Assembly (NCBI GenBank): GCA_028023455.1 | Contig: JAQFVV010000036.1 | Coordinates: forward strand, 9,600,719-9,664,718 | Length of the DNA: 64,000 nt | Source: Epiperipatus broadwayi | Taxonomy: Eukaryota; Onychophora; Udeonychophora; Euonychophora; Peripatidae | Direction: 5' to 3' | Shown here: piece by piece, positions 25,446 through 38,440 of the stretch | How the letters are laid out: the number at the start of each line of letters is the position of its first letter | How positions within the stretch are numbered: position 1 is the first letter of the stretch | Program-made: the position numbers and the translations under genes | Notes under the pieces: generated by a model | Seen by the model: the letters and a program-made list of their open reading frames with translations, nothing else | The model's database searches: none | What the model was told of the DNA's origin: nothing

Positions 25446-25883
25446 CCCAGGATCATGTCACCCATGAACTTTAATATACTGAAAGACTGAGTAATAAAGT
25501 GCTACCTGCCTGCCTGACAAAATCTAACTATTGTTAGTTCACATATTCCAATGGATACTGAATCACCAAGGATCGCTACTAACCTATATTTCAAAGGTAA
25601 AGAACTCTAGCCACTGCCTAATGTTTAAATTTTTAATTCAGCCTTCGGTAATTATTTCTACAAACCATGTATATAATTTAAAATATCATTCTATTAGCTG
25701 GTCTTTTGACCAGCAATTTAATATTTTGTTAAAATGATTTGTAATTTACTTACCTAATATAAGCCTGTACATTATATAACTTTCTTTAATTTCATTTTAT
25801 CACTGAGCCTCTCTTAAATAAATGTAATATTTCTTTCATCTTCAAACGGCAATAATATTTAATAATTTTTATTATTGTGTTTT
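25446..25883. other. AT-rich DNA, nothing recognised
   Basis: No gene or element recognised; a 68-codon open frame here has no motif and is probably chance. Confidence 0.5.
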
Positions 25884-26575
25884 TTTATTTTATATAGCAC
25901 AATGTATATGAATTGTAATAAACTAAGGATCAGCTTTTTTAAGCTAAAGCACATGCAATTTATGATCTTAATAATAAATGAATACTTTCTTTTCCAACAC
26001 AAGATAAAGTCTTTGCAAAGAATGGAATGAATTTAAAGTTATTGGTTTATCTTCACACGTTCATTTCCAGTGCTTAAGATTTGCCCACACTTAAGCATTT
26101 GGGTTGAAAGATTAGGTGAATTCATTCTATTCTTTCACAAATTTATCTTGTGTTGGAAATGAAAGTATTCATTTATTATTAAGATCATATAGCACATGTG
26201 CATAGCTTGAAAAAGCTGATCTTTAGTTTATTACAATTCATATACATTGTGCTATATAAAATAAATAACTAATTTACATATGTTTAGTTTCATTAAAGAA
26301 TGACATATTATAAATTCTAGAAAATTTCACAGGCATCATTCATTAAGACATAGTAAAAAGTAATTTAAAGTGATCGGTTTATCTTCACACTTTCATTTCC
26401 AGTGCTTAAGATTTGCCCATACTTAAGCATTTGGGTTGAAAGAATAAGTGGATTCATTCTATTCTTTCGCAAAGACTTTATCTTGTGTTAGAAATGAAAG
26501 TATTCATTTATTATTAAAATCATAAAGTGCATGTGCATTAGCTTGAAAAAGCTGATCTTTAGTTTATTATTGTGT
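25884..26575. repeat. Long-hairpin (foldback/MITE-like) element plus partial second copy
   Basis: The outer phrase TTTATTTTATATAGCACAAT at 25884 is mirrored as ATTGTGCTATATAAAATAAA ending near 26265. Arms of about 145 bp share CTAA-GATCAGCTTTTT, TGATCTTAATAATAAATG and CCAACACAAGATAAA in inverted order around a centre at about 26030-26110 (CAGTGCTTAAGATTTGCCCA). The centre and right arm are duplicated at about 26340-26575. The palindromic, non-coding structure fits a MITE or foldback element; I could not establish a target-site duplication. Confidence 0.65.
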
Positions 26576-26579
26576 TTTA

Positions 26580-27640
26580 TATATTTAAATATGCCAATAA
26601 TTCCTCAAATTCACCAGTATGTTATTTTTTTTATTTCTCCCCTCTCCACTTTATGGGATGACTATATTAACTTTAATATAATAAAACATGTATTGTTATT
26701 TTTATCATAGCGAACACTTGCGAATTTGGGGAAAATGAATTAATTATCTTATAACGTCATTGTAGAAAAACAGAGTAGAAAATCAGTTTTTCTAAGAAAT
26801 GTTTTTTTTTATTATTTTTATTTAACTAATAAGCACTAACCTTAAAAACTTTATAAAATCAAATCTGTTTATTATGAAATTAATAACCACCACCCCATTT
26901 GTACATGTGTAAATTATGCTTAGTATAATATCAAAACAGTTAAAAATGAATTCTCATATTTATTGAACATGGTGGGAAGTTTATAAATAAATTAAAGAAA
27001 GGGGGGGGGTCTCTATTTCCAAAGATTATGTATTTTAGTAATAAGTTTAAATAATTCATTACCGTGTAGTATTTAAATCATACTATTATTTTGGACATTC
27101 CCAATATATATAGGTGATCAATCATTCACCTTAGTTTTTAAATATTTTATGTATTTCATTCCAAGCATTGTATGCAAACAGGCATCAACATTCAAATACA
27201 GATATGTGTCTTTTAGTGCTTCATTCTCTGCAATTTTCAGTAATCTGCATCCCATATATTCATTCCAAGTCCAAGAACATGGCTGGCAAACTTCCCATGG
27301 GACTTCTTCATCATATGAGCTATCAACATAGGGTTGCTCCAGAAAGATCCAGCCTGTTAAAAGCAGACACCTTCATTCTGTGAACTGAATCTGCAAATGT
27401 AGAAGAAAGAATTCAGTCACCATTCTTCATCCTTAAATATGGAAGCACATTTTTCATATCCGAGATTGGATCATCTAATTCTGCCATCATGCATACACTG
27501 CTCTCTTAAAGTTCTCACCATAACTTAACCTATGAATGTCCATAAACCCTAATATTATGATTCTACTCAACAGAGCTATTTTTTATATTTATTAATATTT
27601 CATATGGCCATCTTTTTGTGATACCATTATATATATATAT
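26580..27640. other. AT-rich DNA, nothing recognised
   Basis: No gene supported. Two overlapping short open frames at 27149-27383 have no recognisable domain. A (TA)n tract at 27629-27640 marks the boundary of the next element. Confidence 0.5.
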
Positions 27641-29827
27641 TGTAATGATCCGGCGAATATAAACTTAACGTAATCTGCACTACAGTGCGCCATCTAGGCA
27701 TCTGAACCTAGAAAAATTTATAAAGTAGGCAGATACGTAAGTCAAAAAGAAAAAAAAAATTTTTTTTTTTTTAAATTTTGATTCCGGTCTTTAGCCCATG
27801 TCACTATGTCAGTGGAATAGCAGAGATTTAATAATATACTCAAAGAGTATATATAAAAAAGAATAAAATAAGCCACTGCCAGTAATTAACACACAAACAT
27901 TTATTTATTTCACATATATATAAGATTTAAAATTATTTTAGTATTAGTTTTACATTTCAAAATTTAACCTACAATTTTAACTTTGATTTTTGACTTTAAT
28001 TTACATTTAATTACTATTATATTCTAATTTTACATTTTAATTAAGTTTGCATGGATAAATTTATGAAAGCTTGTTTATAATGTTGAATATAGATCGGTTA
28101 CATAGATTTCACGGTCAAAAACATTTCAAAATAAACATAAACGATCAAAATACAAAATTATTGATTACTGACAATTGCTGAGGGAAATTGATATGTAACC
28201 CAATAGTATTCACCATAAGATACTTGCATTGTCACCAATAACTTAAAAGACATCCGAATAAATACATTTTAGATACTCACCAGTAAGGTATCATTATTTA
28301 TCGAATGTCTATATATTTTGATCAAATATGAAATCCAAAACATACCTAACCGATAACCAATCCATGCAAGCGTCTATAAACAACTTAAATTTAATGCATT
28401 TTTATTTAGGGTCGAGTATGAATAGACTACATAGATTTGCATTTGAAAATAAACATTCTATCCCTATTTAACCTTAGGCTAAAATTCGCAGTTAAACTGG
28501 CATCAATTCATCTGATACATCGATGTATTCAATGTAATACGGAATACGACAGCACCAAAAAGATTAAGAGAAGACATTGACTCTCATCAGATAGGAATAT
28601 TACATCTATCTAATGAGAAGAACAATAAAAAAACTCCATAGAAAGGAACTGCATTCTCCGTCTTATAGTTTTTTCCATAGGCAAACGGGTGAGTGCAGCG
28701 TATATATAAACGATTCTGCCAGTAGCGAATCTCTGACTACATCTACTAGCTACATCAATATATCCAATCCATTGACCCAATCTAACAATGACACAAATAA
28801 TCTAAGATTACCCTCCCCTAATATAACTTTACAAATCTATACAGCCATTCACACCCGACTTAAGTTTAACATTTATATCATTTAACTTAACTGAAAACAG
28901 AAATCATAATAAAACTTAAAGAACAAAAAATAAATAAATGTAAATGATTTTACAAAATAATTGCATTAAATAAAATTATAACTAATTAATAAATAATGTT
29001 GGTCAGATAGGATAATATGGCAATCATTTAAATATGGAAAGTTTTAATTTAATGTTCATTATTTATAAAGTTCTTACGGTTTACAACAGTTCATTTTTAT
29101 CCATTACTTGCCATGAACGTGAATTCCCACGCCATTCTCAAAAGATTGGTATCCATTTAGCCATTGTTTTATTTATTCATTCGTTGGTTTTTTAGTTTAA
29201 TTGGTCCTCAATGTAGGAAACGATAGTTCATTTCTCTTTTCTTTAACAGCTGAAGGAATTGACAGTGCGTTCATCAATCCCTTCACCTCCAACTCTGTAC
29301 TAATACATAAAGTTACATCGTAATAATCAATTACCAATTACTCATTAATAATTTCCAAATTTTCTTTTTATATGTATTCGAAGGATTGACTTGGCATTAT
29401 ATCATCGATGTGATGATCCTTTCACTGAGGTCGGATTTCCTGATGGATTTCTTTCATTGGCTTTTTGTTTCTATTGTTTTTCTATCTGACTGATGTTTTT
29501 ACATTTAAATGCCCAAGGCTGGTTTACATTTAACTAATTAACAATCATTTCCATTTCTGATTAATTTCTGTGTTTTTCAAGATTAAAGATATATTTTTAT
29601 CTCTAAATCTTTTTAAGTTTTTGTTTTTAAAATACCTTTTCTATTTTTAATACAGTTTTATTTTAATAATTTTTTTTATCTGTGCGATTTAATATATACG
29701 AGTTTAAGATGATATTTAATTTCAATTTTTAATTCTTAAAGAAAATTTTTAAATGAGAACTTTTTAATTTACTTTCATGTTTAATAAATATAAAAAAAAA
29801 ACAATGTAACGAACGTCTGTGCTTGTT

Positions 29828-29830
<3 letters not shown>
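27641..29830 (-). mobile_element. LTR-like unit, left arm of inverted pair (~2.19 kb)
   Basis: Begins TGTAATGATCC and ends GCTTGTTACA, giving LTR-type TG...CA termini, with (TA)n directly outside both ends. It is the inverted counterpart of 30314-32480 along its whole length, with perhaps 80-85 percent similarity. I assign minus orientation because the partner carries a better TATA box in its + direction; the matching place here (about 28663, minus strand) reads CTATAAG. No internal coding region is convincing. It is best read as a solo LTR or one arm of a foldback element. Confidence 0.55.
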
Positions 29831-29865
<35 letters not shown>

Positions 29866-30313
29866 AAGAAGCTATCACAAACATATGTATCTCACTAACT
29901 ATAAACTGAGAATAATTTACTTATACCTGTAAAGTATATTTTTGTCTTAAAATTATCATTCTGAATATTCGGTCAAATGCTATATTTTGTTCTTTCTGGA
30001 GGTGGATTGTGTATCTCATAAAGATATTTTCTCTTAGCACTAAATCAACTGTTCATCAGTATAGTTATTAATTAGTGGCATATGATCTAGCTACAGTAAA
30101 CTAGAATAATAATGAAAGTTGTCATTTTCTAAGCTAGAAAAAATTTCATATGATTTACCTGCTACCGTATGAAAGTCAATCAAATTATATGTATGTCCAG
30201 AGGCCAGTGATGATCAATTAAATAATAAAGTATTTATGCATATTTTATAAGCTTTTAAATACTGTATTTTTAAATATTTATTTATAAATTTGCATATATA
30301 TATATATATATAT
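29831..30313. other. Spacer between inverted LTR-like arms
   Basis: A 483-bp AT-rich stretch with (TA)n at both edges. I see no gene, PBS or polypurine tract, which argues against it being the interior of a retroelement. Confidence 0.5.
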
Positions 30314-32480
30314 TGTAATGGCACAGACGTCCTTACATTGTTTTTTTTTATTAGTAAACATGAAAAAAAATAAAAGTTTGCCAATAAAAACTTCTTTTTT
30401 AAGAATTAAAAACTAAAAAATCATCTTAAACTCATATATATATAAAATTGCACAGATAAATAATTATTAAAATAAAACTTTATTAAAGAAAAAGTATTTT
30501 AAAACTAAATTTTCAGAAAAGATTTAGAGATAAAAATATATGTTTAAGTTTGAAAACAGATTAATTAATCTTTTGTAAAATGGAAATGATTATTTTAATT
30601 AGTAAACTAGCCTTGGGCATCTAAAATGTATAAGCAATGGTCAGATAAGAAAACAATAGGAACAGAATGGCCAATGAAAGAAATCCATTGGGAAAATCGG
30701 ACCTCAACGGAAGGATCATCATCAACGATGATGTAACGTCCATTGGATTCTAAAGTTATGTATAAAAGAAAAAATTTGGAAATAAAAAGTGATTTGGTTT
30801 AATTATTAAAGGAGGACAGATATGTGTTAAGTTGGAGAGGTTGGAGGTGAAGGGATTGAAAGACACACTTTCAATTCCTTCAGTTGTTCTAAAAAAAAAG
30901 AGAAAATGAAACATCGCTTTTCCAAAAAAAAAAAGGACCACAGGATCATCGTGGATTTAACGCTGGATTCCACATGGCAAGCAACGGATAACTAATGAAC
31001 ATTTCTAAAACCGTAAGCACATTATAAACTTAAATGAAGATTAATTTGAAAACACTAAGAACTTTAAAATATAAAATTTCTCAGTGTTTAATTTATAGAA
31101 TTAGATTCCTATCTGACCAAACTAAAATATTTATTAATTAGTTATAATTTTATTGATGTATTTCTTTTGTAAAATCATTTCCATTTATTTACTTTTTGTT
31201 CTTTTAAGTTTTTATTATGATTTTTGTTTTTCGATAAATTAAACTATATAAATATTAAACTTAAGTCGGGCGTGAATGGCTGTATAGATTTGTAAAGTTA
31301 TATTAGGGGAGGGTAATCTTAGGTTATTTGTTTCGTGGTTGAATTAGGTCGGTGAATTGGATATATTGATGTAGTTAGTAGATATAATTCGAGTTTCGCT
31401 ATGGGCAGAATTGCTTATACGCCGCACACTTCCGTTTTGCCTATGGAAGGGATTATAAAATGTAGAACGCTGTTCCTTTCTATGGAGTTTTTTTATTGCT
31501 CTTCTTGTTAGATAGATGTAGTATTCCTATCTGATGAGAGGCAATTTCTTCTCTTAACCTTTTGTGCTGCTGTATTTTGTATTACATTGAATGCATCAAT
31601 ATATCAGATTAATTGACGTTAGTTTGACTGCGAACTTTTAGCCTAGGGTTAAATAAGGATAGAATATTTTCTTTCAAATGCAAATCTATGTAGTCTATCC
31701 ATACTCGACACTTTAAATAAAAATGCATTAAATTTAAGTTGGGTACGGAAGTTGCATGGATTTGTTATCGGTTAATTATGTTTTTGGTTTTCATATTTAA
31801 TCAAAATATGTAGACATTCGGTAAATAATGATACCTTATGGTGAGTATCTAAAATGTATTTATTCGGATGTCTTTTAAGTTATTGGTGTGACTGCGGTAT
31901 CTTACGATGAATACCAGTGGGTTTCTTGTATTCCCTATGCAATTGACGGTATCAATGACTTTATATTTTGATCGGTTATGTTTATTTTGAAATGTTTTTA
32001 ACCATGTGATCTATGTAACCGATCTATACTCAACATTATAAAACAAACTTTCATAAATCCATCTGTGCGAACTTAATTAAAATGTAAACGTATAATATTA
32101 TAAAAATTAAAATGTAAATTTAAATTCTAAAATCAAATTAAAATCTAAAATAAACATACTAAAATAATAATATTAAATTTTATATATATGTGCGTAAATA
32201 AATGTTTGTATATTAATTACTGGCAGTGGCTTATTTTCTTCTTTTTTTAAAATATTCTTAGATAAGAATTTATTGTAAATATAAATCTCTGCTGTTCCAC
32301 TGAGCTAGTGACAATGGGCTAACGACCGGATATCAAAATCCATTTATTAAAATAAAAAAAATAAAAAAAATTTTTTTTGACTTACGTATCTGCCTACTTT
32401 ATAAATTTTTCTAGGTTCAAATGCCTAGATTGCACCCTGTAGTGCAGGTGACGTTAAGCCCATTTTTCTGGATTGTTACA
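30314..32480 (+). mobile_element. LTR-like unit, right arm of inverted pair (~2.17 kb)
   Basis: Begins TGTAATGGCACAGACG and ends GGATTGTTACA, flanked by (TA)n. In + orientation it has a TATA box ATTATAAAATG at about 31452-31462, roughly 1.1 kb from its start, consistent with a U3 region followed by R-U5. Reverse complement of 27641-29830. No gene seen within. A phrase TAGCTCAGTGG on the minus strand near 32300 resembles a tRNA A box, but the B-box-like GGTTCAAATGCC near 32413 lies on the opposite strand, so I do not call a tRNA. Confidence 0.55.
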
Positions 32481-32766
32481 ATATATATATATTTGTGATC
32501 ACACACTATTGTACCAAACATCAGACAGTGGTAAAGAGACATGTGACTCAAATTAAGAATGTTGAGGATCAATCCCTGAATGAGATATAAAAATTAGAAT
32601 AATACATATTTATATAAAACCTTTTTATATTTTAAAAACTAATCAAAGTCATAATAAAGATTCAAATTCTGGATAGGATTAAAAGATACTTTAATTTAAT
32701 ATTATATAAAAACAATTTATTCTAAAAATACATTGTTTATATATTTCACGCTAGAATAGTTTTATT

Positions 32767-34960
32767 ATGCTTATATCTGTGATCATTATGGGATGTCATG
32801 CTAATATATATATATATAATAAAACAATCCACTGGAATAAAACTACAAAATTTTTAAAAAGTGCCTATATAAAATTGAAGATTAATATCCTTTGTCAAAG
32901 CAGTAATGTTTATCTAAACTTTTGTTGCGTAAATTATTGTCGTAAAAAATTAAAATCAATTGAAAAATATAAGACTGTTTTAGAAAAATTTATTTGTGAT
33001 AATGAATTTAAAAATTGGCTGGATTTCAAAAATTATTTTGATTTTTATAAAGAATTTTTACAGCGGAGATTAATACGGAAATATAATAAAAAGTTTAATT
33101 TTTTGTTTAATAAACAGTCTCAGCAGAGGAATGGCTTTAAGAAAAAGGACTCGAATATAGTGAGATTAATTGATAAACCTTTAGATTTGCTTGACGTTTC
33201 AGTTTTGGAGAAAGGAATAAAGTTTGTTGGAGGTCCAATTAAAAACTATAAAATGGAGGTTATTGCAGCAATAAAAAGTGCTTATGAGATGCATCATGCT
33301 CGAGACGAGGTGATTTCTGAAATATCTTTGTTGAATATTTTTAATATGAAATGTTGATGATTCATGGTATAAACAAATTAATTTAATAAGAAAATATTTA
33401 TCAGATAATAATATTACATGTATTAAAAAAGATAAAGATGGAAGATTATGTTGGATGTTTAAAAGTTTATATAGAGAAAAGGTTCATCAACAAATTCAAA
33501 AATTTAAATTTAAATTGATAAATGCTTATTTTATTGATACAGTGAGACTGAAATTTATTAATGCTATATTTAAGCCACATTTAAAGAAAGTGTTTGATAT
33601 GAAATTATATCCATCTCTTTATCCATCTGCTGCAATTATGGCAAGGATTTTTGAAAATTTAAAAGTGTATAAAGAAGGATTATCTATTAGACTGATGTTC
33701 GATTTTGGAGGATATATATATTATCATGCAGCAATTTTTGTTGGAAAGTTTTTGTAAGATAAATTGGGTAATCGTGATTATACAATTGGATCTTCATATT
33801 TTGTTAAAAAGATTGATATTGTTTGGGATAATGATGATAAATTATTGACATTGGATGTTGTAGAGTTATATGGTTCAATAAAAAGAAAGGAGTCTATTAA
33901 CTTTATTGTTCAAGTTTTATATGAAAAAGGAGTGTTCAAGTTGTATTGTATGTTTGTAAAGGATTTGCTATTATTTATTGATCAGAATATGATAACTACA
34001 TTTGAGTAGATCAGTTGTATATGATAGATGAAGGTTGACCTATGGGTATGCCTATTTCAGCAATTATATGTAGTTATGTGTTGTCGTATTATAAAGGGAT
34101 GATTTTAATAGAATAATTTATGACCGGTTTTAAAAGTTATTTTAGGTATGTGGATGATGTGATTATTGTAGGATCAAATATGATAGTGCAAAAACTGTTT
34201 ATTAAATTAAATGATATTGCTGGGTTAATGTGGAATATTATTTCTGAAGATAGTGAGAAGAGTATAAAATATCTTGATTTGATTTTATGGAGAGAAGGTA
34301 ATAAAATTAATAATAAAATGGTGTTGAAACCATTATCAACTAGAGCAGTTGTTCTTCCAAATTCAAATGTTCCACTTACCTATAAATTCACTGGTTTTAG
34401 AACATTTCTTTTTAGAAATGATGTTTTATGTAAATTTCAGAGTGATAAAATGTTTAATATTGAAAAATATGTGAATGATTTATTGGGTGTGGGATATTGT
34501 AGGACAAATATTTTATGTGCACTATATAGGTATAGAAACAGATGGAAAAGAGATAAGCATGCTTATGCAGTTAAACAACATTCATCAGAATCAGCACTAT
34601 CACTCAATACTATAGATTCAGATCATAAAATTGATTTTTCTACTACCATGATCATATCCAGATGTGATAATCTCTACCAGTGCAAAATCAGAGAAGCCAT
34701 TGAGATACTTAAAAGTCTAGATTGTATCAGTAAGTGAGATGCTTCATGCAAACTTCCTCCTATTTGGAAATATTTTTCTAAAAAAACATTCTTAATTTAA
34801 TATTTTTGCTATTGGTGGAACTTTAACATTTTTTGTCAAATCAGTGATTGTAGTACCTCTACAACCATCTTTCTACCTTTTATCACCCAGTGGATAACTT
34901 GTGTTATCAAGTCGAAACATCGGTTTATCAATAATTAAATTTTTTAACATGGATGAATCC
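32767..34960 (+). pseudogene. Penelope-like element with RT, GIY-YIG core deleted
   Basis: Four broken frames (32767-33357, 33455-33757, 33764-34009, 34120-34737) together give a PLE N-terminal region (LIDKPLDLLDVSVLEKGIKF at about 33170), RT blocks including LLTLDVVELYGSI (about 33840), a PMGMPIS block (about 34037, next to a stop), and the catalytic RYVDDVII (about 34146). A connector YKFTGFRTFLFRNDVLCKF follows (about 34380), similar to the fragment at 2.7 kb. After RYRNRWKRD (about 34530) the sequence passes straight to DHKIDF (about 34620), then IREAIEI and PPIWKYF, the usual post-endonuclease tail. The GIY-YIG core is therefore missing. The 3' end runs to a (TA)n tract at 34962. It is inactive and likely old. 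Confidence 0.75.
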
Positions 34961-35336
34961 ACAATATATATATATATATATATATAATGAAATGTTGGTT
35001 ATAGAATAGGGTTGGTAATAAAAATCAAGAATTATAACAATATGATAATATATTTTAAAATAACTATAATAAATAACAAAAAAGTAATTGAAACATGTAT
35101 TTTTTTATAGTTTTTTGCAAAATGTCACTATTATGAATCATTATATATACACAAACACTTTAAAATGCTGGGTGAAGAAGTTGTTAATGGCAAGAAAAAC
35201 AATCAAAATAAATTAATGTAGGCTAAGCACTTCGGAGCTGTTATCCCTAATAATCATAGCCAAAATAGGTTTTATACCATTGTTGTAATATTAATAAATG
35301 ATAATGTATGCAAATGCACATGTAAATTAACTTGTA
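34961..35336. other. AT-rich DNA, (TA)n at start
   Basis: Begins with a (TA)n tract at about 34962-34986. Nothing else recognised. Confidence 0.45.
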
Positions 35337-35675
35337 GTAATTAGATATATCCTCCTAGTCTTTGTCAACTAACACTTTGAAATGCTAACCTTCCCACACT
35401 TCCATGATCTCAATGTTAGCTGCCTCTCTCTTAATTAAGTCTTGTTTGTATTTGTATATTAGCATAGATTCCTTTATTTTCCTTTTGTTATTATTTTTGT
35501 TATAATATAAAAATATTGCAAATTGAAAAAAATAACACCAAAAGAAAAATAAAAGAACCTATGCTAATATACAAATACACACATTAACAGACAGGCAGCA
35601 AAAGTTAAAATCATAGAATTATGGGAAGATTAGCCTTTCAAAATGTTTGTTGACAAAGACTAAGAGGATAGTCAA
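35337..35675. repeat. Inverted repeat of a PLE-like 3' tail
   Basis: Arms of about 140 bp (35337-35477 and 35525-35675) around a ~50-bp spacer. Read outward from the centre, each translates in part as a K-R-K-I-K-E...YKY motif with a Q-T/R-S element, similar to the C-terminal tail at about 58440-58530 of a PLE fragment. Two inverted copies of a PLE end are the simplest explanation. Confidence 0.5.
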
Positions 35676-37000
35676 AAGTGCAACTAAGTGGATACAATTT
35701 TTAAAGTTATACTTTACACATATCTAATTACTGTACTTTTAAATATTCAATCATAAGATTACATATATTGATTTGAAAAAATACAGACATCGAATTATAT
35801 ATATATTGTAACAGTAGCTGGGTTTGAATACGGGGTTAATTGTCAGTGTGTTGCAAATTAAATAGGTCGATGCGGTAAAATTTATAAATAGTCATTCAAA
35901 CTCTGTTCAAAAGAGTATATGTTAATAAATTAAAGGTATGAATGTATATATATATATATTTTCATTGTATGTGGTATTATGATGTGTGAGAATTACTAAC
36001 AGATTTATATGTGAGAATGTAGAGAAGCGATTATATGTAGAGTTGCATTATTTTTTTATTTATTTGTGATTTAAATAGATATTTCGTTTATTAATATCGT
36101 AAGATAGATTTAAATGTCAGTGATAACACATGTTTCTTAATCAAAATCTATTAAACATATAAGGCTGGAAAATAATCAATAGAATGGAAGGTTGTGCTGT
36201 GGACGGTTTCAGTTAATGACTGTCCACCGGAATTCTTAGAACTGGTCAAGAGTATTTTTAGAACAATGAAAGTTAAAAGCATTCTTGAGATCTGGTCATC
36301 GGCATAGGAATAGAAAAGAAAAGTGAGATTAAAGAGCATTAAAGAATATAACTATATTTTTTCTCAGTGATTTAGTAGTGATTAAAAATTAAAAAAAAAA
36401 CAGTGGAGATTTTTAAAATTAAAAAAAAGCAGTGAAGTGATAGAGAGAAGCAGAGAAAGAAGTATAAACTTATTGACCTAATTATTAAATAAGAAAATTT
36501 ATTCATAATGTATTCCGTATACATGTGGGAGTAAAATAATCATCTGGGTTCATTAGACCACTCAATGGAAAGCTATTGTGGGACCTGCCTGAACTTTATT
36601 TATGGATTTTCCATTTAGTCAACCAAGTGTAATGGCCACGGAACTCTAAACAACTAGAATCTCTCATAATCAAGTGAAACTCATCTACTTAACCTCTAGT
36701 AGGGATGGTTTTGGACAGAATATTTCAGAGCCTGTCATCATCATTCAGATCAGCGACTTTTGTTAAAACCAACATCTGCTCTATGCTGTAAGCTTACATA
36801 TTATTAGCCTCAACAATGTGAACAACTGCTCTTAAGAGGTAACTTTGACGTTTTCATAATCTGCCTTAAACGAACATTTAGTAATAGCTAAAGAAACATG
36901 TGTTATTTCAATTTAAATACAGTAATTAATAATTTATTAAATTATTTAATAAGATACAACTCTGATGTATAATCGCACTCTTTCATTAATATGTATATTA

Positions 37001-37057
<57 letters not shown>

Positions 37058-37369
37058 ATGAATGAATTGTATGTTTAAGATATTGAGATATGTGTACATG
37101 TTTTCCCAGACCCTCAACATTGAGCTAGGTCAGATAAAATACCCAAAGAGTGTCCATTGGAACTTTTGTTTGTGCTTTCGAGATGTATAATTCTTATTAA
37201 TGGATAAGATTGGTGCTTGAGAGAGGCTTCAGCCTTTGCTCATAAATATACCTACTCGAAGCTTAGGGTAATAACTTGTACACACTAAATTCTTTGAAGA
37301 GGATTGTGGGTAGAATGTTAAAATGGCTGCCCAGTGTGTGGCATGATATTCAAATATCACATAGTGCTT

Positions 37370-37442
<73 letters not shown>
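35676..37442. other. Gene-free DNA with three (TA)n tracts
   Basis: A TGTAACAG terminus-like sequence follows (TA)n at 35805, resembling the LTR-type starts elsewhere, but I found no matching end. (TA)n tracts lie near 35945-35960, 37005-37053 and 37374-37442. A 62-codon open frame on the minus strand (36151-36339) shows no motif. Confidence 0.45.
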
Positions 37443-37445
<3 letters not shown>

Positions 37446-38357
37446 ACCCTTTTCTTTAGGTGTAAATAAATTTATTGTGTCAATTTTCTAAAAAATTTTA
37501 AATTGAAGATGTATTCTATTAGTATGACTACTGTGTTATGTTGAGAATCTTTTTAAAAGCTTAGTTAAAATGAAAATATTAAATGCATAAAACTATGCTA
37601 ATATATTATAAAACAGTTAAATAAAGCTAAATGATATAATTTTTTATGGTTGGAAAAACTGTCCATAATAAAGTAGTATAATAAAAGTATTTTTAAATTA
37701 GTATTTAAAGGTGAATTTTAAAAATAATAACTTACAATTAAATAAAAAGTATATTTTAAAATGAAAATTATACTTAATAGTTGTATTAACATTATTTATT
37801 TAAAAATGTAATTTTTTGTCGAGAAATGTGTATTTAGTTTTATAGTATCAAAATTATTATTCTGAATTATATTATTATATCATTATTCTTTAATATGATA
37901 TTTTTGCAATTAAACATTTCTTTTGTTAGTAGACAGCAAAATTTGATACATTCTGTCTGGATTTTAAGTCATGTGACATGTAAATATTCATACATGTGTG
38001 CTTCCAAGTTTTCTTGTTAATGAAGTTTCAAAATTGCTTTAAAATTGTACTATAGAATTGAAAATATTTATTTGTCTACCACAAGATAAAATATAAAAAT
38101 TAGCTATTATAAAATATTTAATTAGGTTTTAAAAGCGAATGTAGTTAATAAAATTAGATTTTTGTTTTAAAAAAAATAGATACATTAAAACTAAATGTTG
38201 AATAAATTAATAAAATATTATTTTTAAAAGTTATTTTAACATATTTTGATGGTTTAAATAAAGTGTAAAATTGATTTAGAAGTAATATTTTTAAATAATA
38301 TTTTAAAAGGATGAGTCATAAAATTTTATTTTTAATTTTAATTGTGCAATTTTGGCT

Positions 38358-38440
38358 GGATATGCAAATCAGATCATCAGATGACAGTCTAATCAGCCAA
38401 TCCAATCATCGATTTATTTTGGTATAAAAGCAGATGTTCA
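38358..38440 (+). promoter_or_regulatory. Promoter-like array: octamer, CCAAT, TATA
   Basis: In + direction: ATGCAAAT octamer (about 38361-38368), CAGCCAATCCAATCAT with two CCAAT boxes (about 38395-38410), then TATAAAAGCAG (about 38423-38433). Order and spacing match a pol II promoter with a start expected near 38455. No host gene follows; it lies inside the candidate giant LTR and would be its U3 promoter. Confidence 0.5.

Noticed and set aside
31515-31560. CTGATGAGAG in the inverted LTR-like arms as a possible hammerhead
   Set aside because: The stem-loop after CTGATGA is followed by TTAA rather than GAAA, and no matching stem I was found.
32290-32430. A-box-like TAGCTCAGTGG and B-box-like GGTTCAAATGCC in the right LTR-like arm
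   Set aside because: The two boxes are on opposite strands and over 100 bp apart, so they cannot form a tRNA or SINE promoter.
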